A DNA stretch of 64,000 nt from an uncultured Amphritea sp. (GCF_937127095.1 NZ_CAKZLP010000077.1:1-64000); one strand, 5' to 3'; positions 37,105-46,456 are shown, numbered from the stretch's first letter. A program made the numbers and translations. The notes: generated by a model not told the origin, from the letters alone.

Positions 37105-37742
37105 ATCAGTAACCCTGTTTATTTATTATTTGAACTCTCGCACAGGACAGCAAGCAGCATGCCTGAACGGGAGGGGGCTTCAATTTGTGCCAAAACGGAT
37201 ATCAGTACGCACCCATCGCACTATAAACAACAATATCCCGTCTCTGACGTGTTACCAGGACACTACAATCAGGCTCTGTTATTGATGCTTTAAAGCTCAA
37301 TATGGCCTGTTTTTAATGATATCTGGAGACTCTATTTAACATGTTAAATAAATATCAGTCCAGTGATTTGGAAAAACAGATCTCTCTGAAGATCAGAGCT
37401 AAAGTGCGGTGTTGTCATCTTTTGGATGCCATTTTTTGGTAGATCAAGCTTGTTTGATTGAGCCCAGAGTCAGCTGTCGCTCCTCTAATGTTTTGAATTT
37501 CTGAGTAATATCGGCAGTGAAACTTGCGTCAAAAGAGTTTTTAAGGAGCGTAGGGTGCCTCGATGATCAGTGAGGACGTCAGTTGAAGACTCAGCCAGGA
37601 AAACCATTCTGGATCAGGCTATCAAAGGCGGCCTGGCTGATTTAAGCTAAAGAATTACCGGCACCTAAGATCTATGTCCGCGCGAATACACAGGCCGACA
37701 GCTTATTAAATTAAGTGACAGTCCTCGTCAGACGCCTTAGGT
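37105..37742. other. 640-base gene-free stretch with a 16-bp palindrome
   Basis: No intact gene. ATTTAACATGTTAAAT at 37334-37349 is perfectly self-complementary and could be an operator. From about 37560 to 37740 the plus strand carries short reading-frame scraps broken by stops, which look like decayed coding sequence that I cannot assign. No transposase motif or target-site repeat was seen. Confidence 0.4.
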
Positions 37743-38156
37743 TCAGATCATCGCAGAGCTGATCATCTGCATGTCATGATCACTCACCTGAAACAGCCCA
37801 AAGCGGAATCGGTAGCCCCAGTTTTTATTACCCGCAGAGAATTCCAGCTGATCCAGTAACGGCAGAATGGAGACCTCCCGGGCATCAAACCAGCAAACAT
37901 CCCGTCGAAATGGCTGAAATCCAGCACCCATATCAACCTGATAGGGTGCTGCCGGTTTCACAACCCCGATAGCGGTAAAGGCCTGTCGCTTAACCTTATC
38001 TCCCAGCCTCTCTGTTGGCGAGTAATATACTACAGTGTCTCCCGGCCTGATCCGCCTCAGGGGCGCGGCCTTGCCATGGCAAACCTGCATAAAACCTGCA
38101 GACTTGCCGATTCTGACATGGTCTGCTGAGGCGACAGCAATCCAGTTGTGTTTCAT
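37743..38156 (-). CDS. EVE domain protein
   Basis: A 137-aa single-domain protein of the EVE (PUA-like) type, whose relatives recognise modified DNA or RNA bases. Typical elements are NWIAVASADHVRIGKSAGF at the start, GDTVVYYSP in the middle and the aromatic-cage region FRRDVCWFDAREV. Its ATG overlaps the stop of the VOC gene by four bases (ATGA), so the pair is co-translated. Whether it relates to restriction or RNA modification is not shown by its neighbours. Confidence 0.8.
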   Translation of the reverse strand: MKHNWIAVASADHVRIGKSAGFMQVCHGKAAPLRRIRPGDTVVYYSPTERLGDKVKRQAFTAIGVVKPAAPYQVDMGAGFQPFRRDVCWFDAREVSILPLLDQLEFSAGNKNWGYRFRFGLFQVSDHDMQMISSAMI

Positions 38157-38524
38157 GATTGAGCAGGGGAAAAGACTCTGAGCCGGTTGCCATCCGGATC
38201 CAGAGCAACAAAGGTATAGCCGAACTCCATGGCGGTCGGCTCCTGTATCATCTTCAGTCCGCGATCCTTCCAGTCACTGTAGGTGTTACCGACGGCGGCC
38301 TTGTCTGGCAGTGGAAAGGCGATCTCTCCGCTGATCCCCAGTTCCTCTACGGCGGGTTGTACGTCCTGTTGCTGCCACAAACCGAACTTCATGCCGCTAT
38401 CTAAAACAAACAGGGCAAAGTGAGGTGAGTTTTCTACCGGGGACTTCTCCAGTATTGCGCTATAAAACTCAACACTACGGGATGGGTTTTCGACATAGAG
38501 GATAATAAAGTTGCTATCAGGCAT
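38153..38524 (-). CDS. VOC-family (glyoxalase/bleomycin-resistance-like) protein
   Basis: A 123-aa protein with two beta-alpha-beta-beta-beta modules typical of the vicinal oxygen chelate superfamily: YVENPSRSVEFYSAIL early, then DRGLKMIQEPTAMEFGYTFVALDPDGNRLRVF late. Metal ligands are hard to assign, so it may be a binding protein rather than an enzyme. The ATG follows AAGGACAG. It forms a two-gene unit with the EVE protein; the WYL regulator gene lies 138 bases upstream on the same strand. Confidence 0.8.
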   Translation of the reverse strand: MPDSNFIILYVENPSRSVEFYSAILEKSPVENSPHFALFVLDSGMKFGLWQQQDVQPAVEELGISGEIAFPLPDKAAVGNTYSDWKDRGLKMIQEPTAMEFGYTFVALDPDGNRLRVFSPAQS

Positions 38525-38662
38525 GACGCTGTCCTTGTGTAATTAAGTAGAGTGAGTGTCTTTTGACCCTCGACATCTGCAGAATACAGAAAGGGATTGT
38601 CAGTTTTTGTCAGTAGTGTTTTGATCCAGATACTTTTTGCTAACGAGCTTTTTCTAACAAGC

Positions 38663-39370
38663 TTATTGCGAAGGGATGTTTTCTGCTTTACGCCACTCTC
38701 TGAGTAACTGTCGGCGTCGGCGGGGGTAGTGTGCTTCACTCAGCTCCAGCTGTAAAACTCTATCGGTACGAAAGTGACGAAAGCTCTGGCGCAGTTCACA
38801 CCATCCGACTAACACGCGAACATTATCAAAATAGCCCAGTGCAAATGGCCAGATCGTCCGGGTTGATTCCTGCTCTTTAAGATCAAGATAACGAATAGTG
38901 ATTTTTTGTTCTGCGCGGATAGCCTGGCGAATCTGCGGAAATTCAGGAGGCTCCGCAGTAGATTGTTTTGACGGACCGATAAACAGCGTATTTTCATCCA
39001 GAGCAGTTTGCAGATCCTTTGGCAGCACCGAGGCGATCTTTACCATCGCGCTCCGGGCGCTGTCACTCAGATCAGAATCAGTGCGGCTTGCGACCCAGCG
39101 GGAGCCTAATACCAGGGCTTCTAATTCCTCCTCGGTGAACATCAGGGGAGGGAGCATAAAGCCAGGCTTGAGCACATAACCCAGCCCCGGCTCACCCTCA
39201 ATACTGGCACCCTGTTCCTGCAAGCTGGCGATATCGCGATAGAGCGTCCGCAGACTGATTCCCAGGGTTTCAGCCAGCTGATAACCGGGTGCCGGATAGC
39301 GATAACTACGCAACAGATGGATCAGTTTGAGTAAGCGTTGAGAACGTGACAACGGTTTAATTCCATGCAA
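38663..39370 (-). CDS. YafY-type HTH/WYL transcriptional regulator
   Basis: A 235-aa regulator with an N-terminal winged helix (residues 5-65, SRSQRLLKLIHLLRSYRYPA and ISLRTLYRDIASLQEQGA) followed by a WYL domain (about 140-225) containing RTIWPFALGYFDNVRVLVGW and FRHFRTDRVLQLEL. WYL proteins often sense small ligands or nucleic-acid damage. It probably controls the downstream VOC-EVE pair, but no operator was recognised. Confidence 0.88.
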   Translation of the reverse strand: MHGIKPLSRSQRLLKLIHLLRSYRYPAPGYQLAETLGISLRTLYRDIASLQEQGASIEGEPGLGYVLKPGFMLPPLMFTEEELEALVLGSRWVASRTDSDLSDSARSAMVKIASVLPKDLQTALDENTLFIGPSKQSTAEPPEFPQIRQAIRAEQKITIRYLDLKEQESTRTIWPFALGYFDNVRVLVGWCELRQSFRHFRTDRVLQLELSEAHYPRRRRQLLREWRKAENIPSQ

Positions 39371-39590
39371 AAACAGAGATGGTTAGTATAACGATATACT
39401 GACAAAAAGTGACAGCGTTGGTTTTATTACGTATTTTTAGTTATTTATAAAAACAGGGATTAACCGGCCGATAAATGCCCATTGTGACGATACATAAATA
39501 GTCTAATCTACATTAGATATATTTTTTATATCATTGTTTATAAATAATTATTTACATTTTTTTATTGTATCCATCTAATCAGATTCTGCG

Positions 39591-40853
39591 CTAAGCCCTG
39601 ACGACCGGCAGTTGATCCCAGCGGGTTGTATAGGCGGGAGAAAGGTGATTGCGCTGCATCTGCCAACCAGTGCTAAGCAGCTCTCCGGCAAAGCGAACCT
39701 GCCCCAGTCCGCTGTGATTGATATTGTCGACAGCCTGCATCAGACGCATCGTTGCAGGTGATTCCGGGGCGTCAAACAGGGAGGGCTGAAAGTGCCCGGA
39801 GCGGTACAGGTCGGAGAGCATAATTCCCGCTTTCATATAACGATGACCAGGCTGCCAGATCGACTTCAGTAATCTGAGTGCCGTGGCTGTCAGTCGTCGG
39901 GAGTCCGCACTGGGGACACTCAGAATGCGACTGGCGCTGTTGCTGTAGAACCCCTCGTGCTGACTATGAGGATTGGTGCGGATAAACACTGTTATCACTC
40001 TGGCGAGACTCTCTTGTTCCCGAAGTTTCTCTGCGGCCCGAGCTGAATACTGGGCAATAGCTGAACGCATATCATTGTATTCGGTAATCCGGTGAGAGAA
40101 CGAGCGGCTGCACAGGATCTGCTGTCGGGGCGGCGGACACTGTTCCAGCTCCATACAGGGCTGGCCGCTCAGCTCTCGCACGGTGCGTTCCAGGGTGACG
40201 GAGTAGTGGCTGCGAATCCAGGCGGGATCACGGTCTGCCAGCGCCAGTGCTGTGCTGATCCCGTGTTGCTCCAGGCGTCGCGACAGTCGACGTCCCACTC
40301 CCCAGACCTCCTGTAGTGGCATAAGGCCCAGCAGCCGACGCTGTCGTTGCGGGTCGCTCAGATCAACCACTCCCTGTGTAGCGGGATACTGTTTGGCGGC
40401 ATGGTTGGCCAGCTTTGCCAGTGTTTTAGTCGGCGCGATGCCTACTGAGACGTGGATACCGGTATATTGATAGACCTGCTGTTTTATCTGTAGTCCGTAT
40501 TCGACCAGCGAAAAGTGGGTTTTCAGTCCGCTCAGATCCAGAAATGCTTCGTCGATGGAGTAGACCTCAATGGCTGGGGCCTGCTGTTCTAACACCGTCA
40601 TCACCCGGGCAGAGATATCACCATACAGGGCATAATTGGAGGAAAATACCGCCACATTCTCCCGATCAATCTGTTCCTGCACCTGAAATAGTGGCACTGC
40701 CATTTTGATACCCAATCGTTTCGCTTCAGCGCTTCGGGCGACAACACAACCGTCATTATTGGATAGCACGACAATGGGGCGTCCCTGCAGGTCCGGGCGG
40801 AACAGTCGCTCACAACTGGCGTAGAAATTATTGCAATCAACCAGAGCGTACAC
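39591..40853 (-). CDS. umuC: DNA polymerase V catalytic subunit UmuC
   Basis: Y-family translesion polymerase. From a GTG at 40851-40853 the product is 420 aa, beginning VYALVDCNNFYASCERLF, the standard UmuC N-terminus with the first catalytic Asp. YSIDEAFLDLSG carries the other catalytic acids; thumb and little-finger domains follow, and QPSLFD near residue 385 fits a sliding-clamp binding motif. The frame extends upstream through umuD, but the extra residues are the out-of-frame translation of that gene. The start lies seven bases after the umuD stop. Confidence 0.94.
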   Translation of the reverse strand: MYALVDCNNFYASCERLFRPDLQGRPIVVLSNNDGCVVARSAEAKRLGIKMAVPLFQVQEQIDRENVAVFSSNYALYGDISARVMTVLEQQAPAIEVYSIDEAFLDLSGLKTHFSLVEYGLQIKQQVYQYTGIHVSVGIAPTKTLAKLANHAAKQYPATQGVVDLSDPQRQRRLLGLMPLQEVWGVGRRLSRRLEQHGISTALALADRDPAWIRSHYSVTLERTVRELSGQPCMELEQCPPPRQQILCSRSFSHRITEYNDMRSAIAQYSARAAEKLREQESLARVITVFIRTNPHSQHEGFYSNSASRILSVPSADSRRLTATALRLLKSIWQPGHRYMKAGIMLSDLYRSGHFQPSLFDAPESPATMRLMQAVDNINHSGLGQVRFAGELLSTGWQMQRNHLSPAYTTRWDQLPVVRA

Positions 40854-40860
40854 CGGATAC

Positions 40861-41298
40861 TTAGCCTCGCTGCCGTACAGAGTGGATAACCGTGGTGACG
40901 ACACCAAACAACTCAAGGGTGCTGTCCTCGCTAAACCGGATCGGCGCGTAGGCTGGATTATGCGCCAGCAGCTGCAATGCAGGGCGGGTACGCAGCTCTT
41001 TAACAGTAAACTCGCCATTGACGCAGGCGATCACAATATCGCCATCCACCGCTTTCAGTGATCGGTCAACCACCAGAATATCACCGGAAAAGATTCCGGT
41101 GCCTTGCATCGAATCGCCCTCGGCACGCACAAAGTAGGTCGCGGCCGGGTGGCGGATGCAAAGCTCATTCAGGTCCAGCGTTTTTTCAATATAATCCTGC
41201 GCCGGCGAAGGAAAGCCTGCCGTAACGGAATTCATGAATAACGGTAGTGCAACAGAGGAAGCAGGGCACAGATAGCGCCCCAATAATGTAATAGTCAT
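40861..41298 (-). CDS. umuD: UmuD, self-cleaving SOS mutagenesis subunit
   Basis: A 145-aa LexA/UmuD-family (S24) protein. After RecA-stimulated self-cleavage it forms UmuD'2C with UmuC. The cleavage site is Ala-Gly (SVTAGFPSPAQDY, near residue 27); the catalytic serine is in AEGDSMQGTGIFSGD and the lysine in GEFTVKEL. It precedes umuC with a seven-base gap, and a near-perfect LexA operator lies 17-36 bases upstream of its ATG. Confidence 0.95.
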   Translation of the reverse strand: MTITLLGRYLCPASSVALPLFMNSVTAGFPSPAQDYIEKTLDLNELCIRHPAATYFVRAEGDSMQGTGIFSGDILVVDRSLKAVDGDIVIACVNGEFTVKELRTRPALQLLAHNPAYAPIRFSEDSTLELFGVVTTVIHSVRQRG

Positions 41299-41314
41299 AG
41301 CAATACAAATACTC

Positions 41315-41334
41315 TACTGTATATATAAACAGTA
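41315..41334 (-). promoter_or_regulatory. LexA (SOS) box of umuDC
   Basis: TACTGT at 41315-41320 and ACAGTA at 41329-41334 flank an eight-base AT spacer, giving the CTGT-N8-ACAG consensus in full with matching outer TA/TA. It lies directly upstream of umuD. Confidence 0.92.
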
Positions 41335-41538
41335 TATTAGTGACCTCTGCCTGGAGAGTAAAGCAGTTAATACTCTGACGTATTTATTTGTACTATTAAT
41401 ACATAATACATATCTTGTGCTTTTTATAATTGAGTGTCAGTGAGGCCCGGTTAGCCCGCAATTGTCAGTAAAGCTGAAGTGATCCGTCAGTGTCATAACC
41501 AACCGTTCTGCTACATTACAAAACAAAAAGGCTCTGTT

Positions 41539-41971
41539 ATGTCGACGACCCGCGTTCAACGGTTGCTCACCGAATATGGCAGCAGTCATCAAAACCCCAC
41601 CCATAAAGCGATCCACTGGGTGATGGTGCCACTGATCTATCTGTCTCTTGTGGCGCTTTTATGGGGTATTTCAATCGCAACTATCAATGCTGCGCTGCTG
41701 CTCAGTATTCCGATGATGATCTATTACCTGATGCTGTCCCTCAGATTGGGGGCAGGGATGCTGCTATTTATATAGGCTGGCTGAGATCACTATACCCATA
41801 ACGCTATGGCAAATGGCCGTTGGGCTCTTTATTCCTGCCTGGCTATTTCAGTTTATAAGCCACAATATTGAAGGCCGGAAACCCTCTTTTTTCAGAGATA
41901 TCCAGTTCCTGCTGATCGTTCCAATGTGGCTGATGTCGGCACTTTATCGCCGACTGGGAGTTGATGTGTAG
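41539..41971 (+). pseudogene. DUF962/Mpo1-like membrane protein, frameshifted
   Basis: From ATG 41539 the frame encodes MSTTRVQRLLTEYGSSHQNPTHKAIHWVMVPLIY, a typical DUF962 N-terminus (Mpo1-like, multi-helix membrane proteins), and stops at TAG 41773-41775 after GAGMLLFI. A second frame, open across the gap, continues LWQMAVGLFIPAWLFQFISHNIEG-RKPSFF and ends at TAG 41969-41971, exactly the family C-terminus. The two halves join at TTTATATAGG near 41768-41776 if one base is missing (or two inserted). Total length would be about 144 residues, normal for the family. Confidence 0.8.
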
Positions 41972-42204
41972 CGACGTATCTCAGCAGGATATAGGCAGGA
42001 GGTGAAGATAGGCATATTCCCCGAAACGCCCAATAAACAAAAGCTATCAGAAGTTAATCTAATTTGTTGAATATTGACGCATATATCTGTTTATAAATGA
42101 AAATAAATAATATTAAGGGAGGGGTTGCAGCATTTTATCTGCCTGAATTCTTAATGGCTTAATGCGTGAAATAGAGTGGCTGGCTCTCAGGGTGTGTTGA
42201 ATCC

Positions 42205-42444
42205 TTAACGCTTTTTAAGCTGCTGAGCGCGTGTTGAAAGGGCTTTTTCTCCAACAAGCGTAAGACGGTAACGATAGCGGGTTGGCATGACGGGGAGCGT
42301 GATCGATCTGATCGATTCAACCAGACCTTTGGTTATTAGGGGCTGCAACTCAGACGGCATAAATAAGGCATTATCAAAATCACCGTGGCGCACTTTCGTC
42401 AGCAACCTTATTTCATCCGCAGTCATAATGGAGTCATGTTTCAT
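42205..42444 (-). CDS. Small protein of unknown function, possibly winged-helix
   Basis: A 79-aa protein from ATG 42442-42444, preceded by GGGAGA at good spacing; the open frame begins ten residues earlier without a comparable site. Not recognised. The order ADEIRLLTKVRHGDFDNA, PLITKGLVESIRS, and YRYRLTLVGEKALSTR looks like a MarR-style winged helix in miniature: helix, then TKGLVE, then a beta-hairpin with R-x-x-LT-x-x-G. A DNA-binding role is therefore plausible but unproven. It lies 64 bases downstream of kdpE on the same strand. Confidence 0.6.
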   Translation of the reverse strand: MKHDSIMTADEIRLLTKVRHGDFDNALFMPSELQPLITKGLVESIRSITLPVMPTRYRYRLTLVGEKALSTRAQQLKKR

Positions 42445-42508
42445 CGGGTTCTCCCTGGTATCACCTTTATGCATTCAGATAAGTGCTTTCTCTTTGCAGG
42501 TTTTACTT

Positions 42509-43234
42509 TTACGCGTTTTGTTTCTCGACACCTGGTTTCTCTATGTCTTGCTTTTCTATGCCTATAAAACGGTAACCAACCCCGGCCTCGGTTTCGATAT
42601 AGTGGGGGCTGGTGGGGTCATCCTCCAGCTTGCTCCGCAGTCGCCCGATAAATATACGCAGGTAGTGGGTATCCTTGGTATGGTGGGCGCCCCAGATCTC
42701 TTTTAGCAGGTGTTGCTGGGTCAGAATACGGCCCGGATAACTGATCAGCATCTGTAGCAGTTCAAACTCTTTTTTGGAGAGATGCACATCTTCCTGATCA
42801 AGGGTGACCCGGCGGTTGAGCAGATCGACCACCAGACGCCCGTCGTCATAACCGGTCGGCGGCACCTCAATCCCGGAAAATGTGCGCAACACCGCCCGAA
42901 TCCGTGCCAGCAGTTCATTGACGCCAAAGGGCTTTTCAACATAGTCGTTGCAGCCGCTATCGAGGGCCATCACCTTTTCCCGCTCGCTATCGCGCACCGA
43001 GAGTACAATCACCGGTCCTTTAAAGAAGTCACGGAGGCTTTTTAACACCTCCTGACCATCCATATCGGGCAGTCCGAGATCGAGAATAATCATATCCGGC
43101 GCGTCCAGTGCCGCCGCTTTCAAACCTTTAGCGCCATCCTCTGCTTCAAGAATAGAGTAGCCCTGCGAGCTGAGGCTGATATTCAGGAAGCGTCGAATTT
43201 GTAGCTCGTCATCAATTACCAGTATACGTGTCAT
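42509..43234 (-). CDS. kdpE: KdpE-like OmpR-family response regulator
   Basis: A 241-aa response regulator. Receiver domain at residues 1-120 with acidic pair DDE near residue 7, phospho-acceptor Asp in MIILDLGLPDMDG near 52, and Lys in YVEKPFG near 101; winged-helix output domain at 130-230 with LSKKEFELLQMLI and THYLRIFIGRLRSKLEDDP. The latter is typical of KdpE. Its start overlaps the kinase gene by 23 bases. With no kdpFABC here, the likely target is the trkH operon itself or a distant locus. Confidence 0.9.
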   Translation of the reverse strand: MTRILVIDDELQIRRFLNISLSSQGYSILEAEDGAKGLKAAALDAPDMIILDLGLPDMDGQEVLKSLRDFFKGPVIVLSVRDSEREKVMALDSGCNDYVEKPFGVNELLARIRAVLRTFSGIEVPPTGYDDGRLVVDLLNRRVTLDQEDVHLSKKEFELLQMLISYPGRILTQQHLLKEIWGAHHTKDTHYLRIFIGRLRSKLEDDPTSPHYIETEAGVGYRFIGIEKQDIEKPGVEKQNA

Positions 43235-44714
43235 CTTCGTCGCTCTTTGAGGGTAGTTGAGTTTCAGAAAGGGGCAGGGAGAGCCTTAGCGTGGTTCCAA
43301 AAGCCGGACCGCTTTCCAGCACCGCGGCACTGCCGCCATGAGCACCGAGGATTCCCTGGCAGATCGCCAGTCCCAGCCCTGTGCCAGCGGGATACTGATC
43401 GCCATGCGCCATGGTAAAAAACATATCAAAGATACTATCCCAGGACTCCGGTGGGATACCCGGCCCCTCATCGTGGATATCGATATGCAGTTGCGTGGCC
43501 TCGGCAAATGCGCTGATAGCGATAGCACTGCCTGCCGGCGCAAAACGGATGGCGTTTTCCAGCACGTTAAACAGCGCCTGCTCGATTAGCGCCGGATGCA
43601 CATACAGCAGCGGCATCTCCGGCTGCAGATCGATGTTCACCGTCACCTCGTGTAACAGCGGTTTGCTGCGTTTGATGACCACACTGAGAATATCGTCAAG
43701 GCCGACCCAGTCGCGGTCCAGGGTCAGTTCACCGTGGCCGAGTCGGGTCATATCGAGCAGTTTCTGGATATAGCGATTTAACCGCTGAGCTTCGCTGAGA
43801 GTATTGTGCAATAACTCATCCTGCTGTGACGGGTCTAACGCGTCCTTCAACTCAATCAGGCTGGAAACCGAACCGATCATCGTTGCCAGTGGGGTTCGAA
43901 GATCATGGGATATTGAGGAGAGCAACGCAGACCGCAGTTGTTCCCGCTCTTTGACGGTGATCTCCTGTTGCAGTGTCTGACTTACCACGACGCGACTCCA
44001 GGCCAGACGTGCAAGCCCGATAAAGCCATCCAGACCAAAGCGTTGCCAGGTCGTCAGTGGGGCAGTGAGAGTGACTTTAAGCAGCCCCATGCAGTGTCCA
44101 TGACTATTAAACGCCACCAGCAGTTGAGCCTCATACTCGCGAATCACAACCTCTGCAGCAGAGTGAGCGATATCAGCTGATTCAAGTTGGTACTGAGCAA
44201 TAAGCCCGGGTAACTCGTCACTGTCCTGAAAGTATTCCTGGCTGACAAAGTCGAGACTTTGAGCCAGATGCTGGGCCAGTGCCTTAACAACGGAGGGACA
44301 GTTAATGCAGGTAAACAGCTCCTGTGCCAGTAGCATCTGCTGCTGGTTCCAGCGGCTGCTATCCTCCAGCGCGATCACTTTTTCCCGCAAACGTGCTGCC
44401 AGGTGACCGGTGACTACAGCCACCAGAACCAACAGGCTGACGGTAAGAATATCTTCCCGCTGCACCATGAAAAAGGTGAAGTGAGGTTCGGTGTGAAAGA
44501 AGTTGTAGGCCAGAAAGCTCAGCAGAGCACAGATCAGTGCCGGTTTAACCCGTGTGGTCACCGCTGTCAGTAGCACTCCGCCAAGATAGAGCATGGAAAA
44601 GTTAGCCTTGGGCAAAACCGGTGACAGAGACCAGGCGATCAATGTGACCACCAGCGGTGCCAGCCAGGGCAGAATCCAGGGTAAGTAGCGTTCACGAGTA
44701 TTAGCTAATCTCAT
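43212..44714 (-). CDS. Short KdpD-like sensor histidine kinase
   Basis: A 500-aa kinase with four closely spaced membrane helices (about residues 14-105, DUF4118-type, FSMLYLGGVLLTAV and LSFLAYNFFHTEPHFTF), a GAF-like segment (about 125-250), and a HisKA/HATPase core: phospho-His in SSISHDLRTPLATMIGS near 268, N box FNVLENAIRFAP, G1 DEGPGIPPE, G2 GTGLGLAIC. It matches the C-terminal half of KdpD but lacks the ~390-residue N-terminal KdpD and USP domains, which normally sense K+ and c-di-AMP. It sits between trkH (7-base gap) and kdpE (overlap). Confidence 0.9.
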   Translation of the reverse strand: MRLANTRERYLPWILPWLAPLVVTLIAWSLSPVLPKANFSMLYLGGVLLTAVTTRVKPALICALLSFLAYNFFHTEPHFTFFMVQREDILTVSLLVLVAVVTGHLAARLREKVIALEDSSRWNQQQMLLAQELFTCINCPSVVKALAQHLAQSLDFVSQEYFQDSDELPGLIAQYQLESADIAHSAAEVVIREYEAQLLVAFNSHGHCMGLLKVTLTAPLTTWQRFGLDGFIGLARLAWSRVVVSQTLQQEITVKEREQLRSALLSSISHDLRTPLATMIGSVSSLIELKDALDPSQQDELLHNTLSEAQRLNRYIQKLLDMTRLGHGELTLDRDWVGLDDILSVVIKRSKPLLHEVTVNIDLQPEMPLLYVHPALIEQALFNVLENAIRFAPAGSAIAISAFAEATQLHIDIHDEGPGIPPESWDSIFDMFFTMAHGDQYPAGTGLGLAICQGILGAHGGSAAVLESGPAFGTTLRLSLPLSETQLPSKSDEDDTYTGN

Positions 44715-44721
44715 GATTTAG

Positions 44722-46173
44722 TTATCCTTTCCAGAAGACAGGCGAGAATATCACTATAACAGTGAGTAGCTCCAGACGCCCCAGAATCATAGCAAAAGAG
44801 AGTATCCATTTTGCCAGGTCGGGCAGCGGCTTAAAACTGCCCGCCGGGCCAATAATATCCCCCAGTCCCGGGCCGACATTAGTCAAAGCCGTCGCTGCAC
44901 CGGTGAAGCTGGTGACAAAATCAACGCCAATGGCCGTCAGCAACAATGTAATGATGGCCAGGGTAAGGAAGAATATAAAGGAGAACGCCACCGCCGAAAA
45001 GATAATGTCGTCATGCACTAATTTACCGTTGTAACGAATAGTAAATACGCCGCGGGGGTGAACCAGCTTACGGAACTGATCCGCCAGGAAGGAAAAAGAT
45101 AGCTGAAAGCGGAATATCTTCATGCCTCCGGAGGTAGAGCCTGAGCATCCGCCAATAAACGTGACAATGAAAAACATCGCGATGCTAAACTCACCCCACA
45201 GGGTATAGTCTGACGATGCATAACCGGTGGTCGTAATTACCGAGGTCACATTAAACGCAGTATGCGTCAGTGCGTCAAAAAACGGCATACTGCCGGTCAT
45301 CATTAGCTGCGCGGTCAGAATAATCACCAGGCCCGCAACAATGGCTAAAAACCCCTTAACCTGTTGATCTTGCAGGCTCTTAAATGAGGGGTTAACCAGA
45401 AAGCGTATAAACAGGGTAAATGGCAGGCCTCCCAGCAACATAAAAAACACCGACACCCAGAGAATCATCGGTCCGAACCGCCCCATTGATCGGTCATCGG
45501 TTGCATAACCGCCGGTGGACACCGTGGTGAGCGCATGATTGACAGCGTCAAAAACATTCATCCCCGCTGCCCAGTAACTCAGTGCGCAGAGGGTCGTAAT
45601 CAGCAGATAGCTGAACAACAGGGTTCTGGCCAGTTCATGAAAACGGGGCAGGGACTTTTCGGCCCAATCCGATGATTCCGTCTGGAACAGACGCATACCA
45701 CCGATGCGCAGGAAGGGCAGGATTGTCACTGCCATGCCGATAACGCCCAGTCCCCCTAGCCACTGTAGAAGTGAACGCCAGAGTAACAGGCTGGGGGGGA
45801 GTTCCTGCAAACCACTCAGCACCGTAGAACCGGTGGTGGTAATACCCGAGACCGACTCGAACACGGCATCAGAGAGTGATAGCGGATGCTGGCAGAACAG
45901 CAGCGGCAAGGCGCCCAAAAATGACAACAGCATCCAGCTACTTGTAGTTAACAGATAGAGTTGTCGCGACGTAAGGGTAAACGAGGAAGCCCTGAACAGT
46001 ATAATCAGAATAATGCCCAGCATCGTGCTGAGTCCGGCAGACAGCAGAAAGGTAATCAGTTCCGGGTCATGGCTGATAAAAAAAGCATAGCCCGTCGGTA
46101 TCAGCATCAGTGCAGCCATTATTAATGACAAGACTCCGCAAACATACAGTACCGGGCGAAACAGCTTAATCAT
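44722..46173 (-). CDS. trkH: TrkH-type potassium uptake channel subunit
   Basis: A 483-aa membrane protein with the four-fold M1-P-M2 repeats of Trk/Ktr potassium channels. The selectivity-loop glycines appear as VSGITTTGSTVL, LTTVSTGGYATDD, TSVITTTGYASSDY and TALTNVGPGLGD; GGCSGSTSGGMKIFR precedes the intramembrane loop. It needs a TrkA-type cytoplasmic partner, which is not in this window. First gene of the trkH-kinase-kdpE operon. The upstream region is shared with the divergent EamA exporter. Confidence 0.94.
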   Translation of the reverse strand: MIKLFRPVLYVCGVLSLIMAALMLIPTGYAFFISHDPELITFLLSAGLSTMLGIILIILFRASSFTLTSRQLYLLTTSSWMLLSFLGALPLLFCQHPLSLSDAVFESVSGITTTGSTVLSGLQELPPSLLLWRSLLQWLGGLGVIGMAVTILPFLRIGGMRLFQTESSDWAEKSLPRFHELARTLLFSYLLITTLCALSYWAAGMNVFDAVNHALTTVSTGGYATDDRSMGRFGPMILWVSVFFMLLGGLPFTLFIRFLVNPSFKSLQDQQVKGFLAIVAGLVIILTAQLMMTGSMPFFDALTHTAFNVTSVITTTGYASSDYTLWGEFSIAMFFIVTFIGGCSGSTSGGMKIFRFQLSFSFLADQFRKLVHPRGVFTIRYNGKLVHDDIIFSAVAFSFIFFLTLAIITLLLTAIGVDFVTSFTGAATALTNVGPGLGDIIGPAGSFKPLPDLAKWILSFAMILGRLELLTVIVIFSPVFWKG

Positions 46174-46456
46174 TGTGGTACACCCTCAAGAATCCATCGA
46201 CTGATTATCCGCCGGACTGCTGTAAATAATCGATGTCAAAAAACGCAGAGGGGCGTAAATTTTTCGTAAAAAATATCTATATATAGCTATAACGACTCTG
46301 TCTCTATCCAGTTTTAACGATCTAGCCCTGTATCATGACAGAGGATTGATTTAGCCTGTCATGAAAGAACATCGGTGGAGGCTGGTATTCTCATCTGGCC
46401 TCCATCATGCAGGCAGTTTCACAAACAACAAGTTAAACGTCAGGTAACCCCATTCG

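Noticed and set aside
40854..41018. Upstream extension of umuC
   Set aside because: It is the out-of-frame translation of the umuD 3' end; the GTG at 40853 gives the standard UmuC N-terminus.
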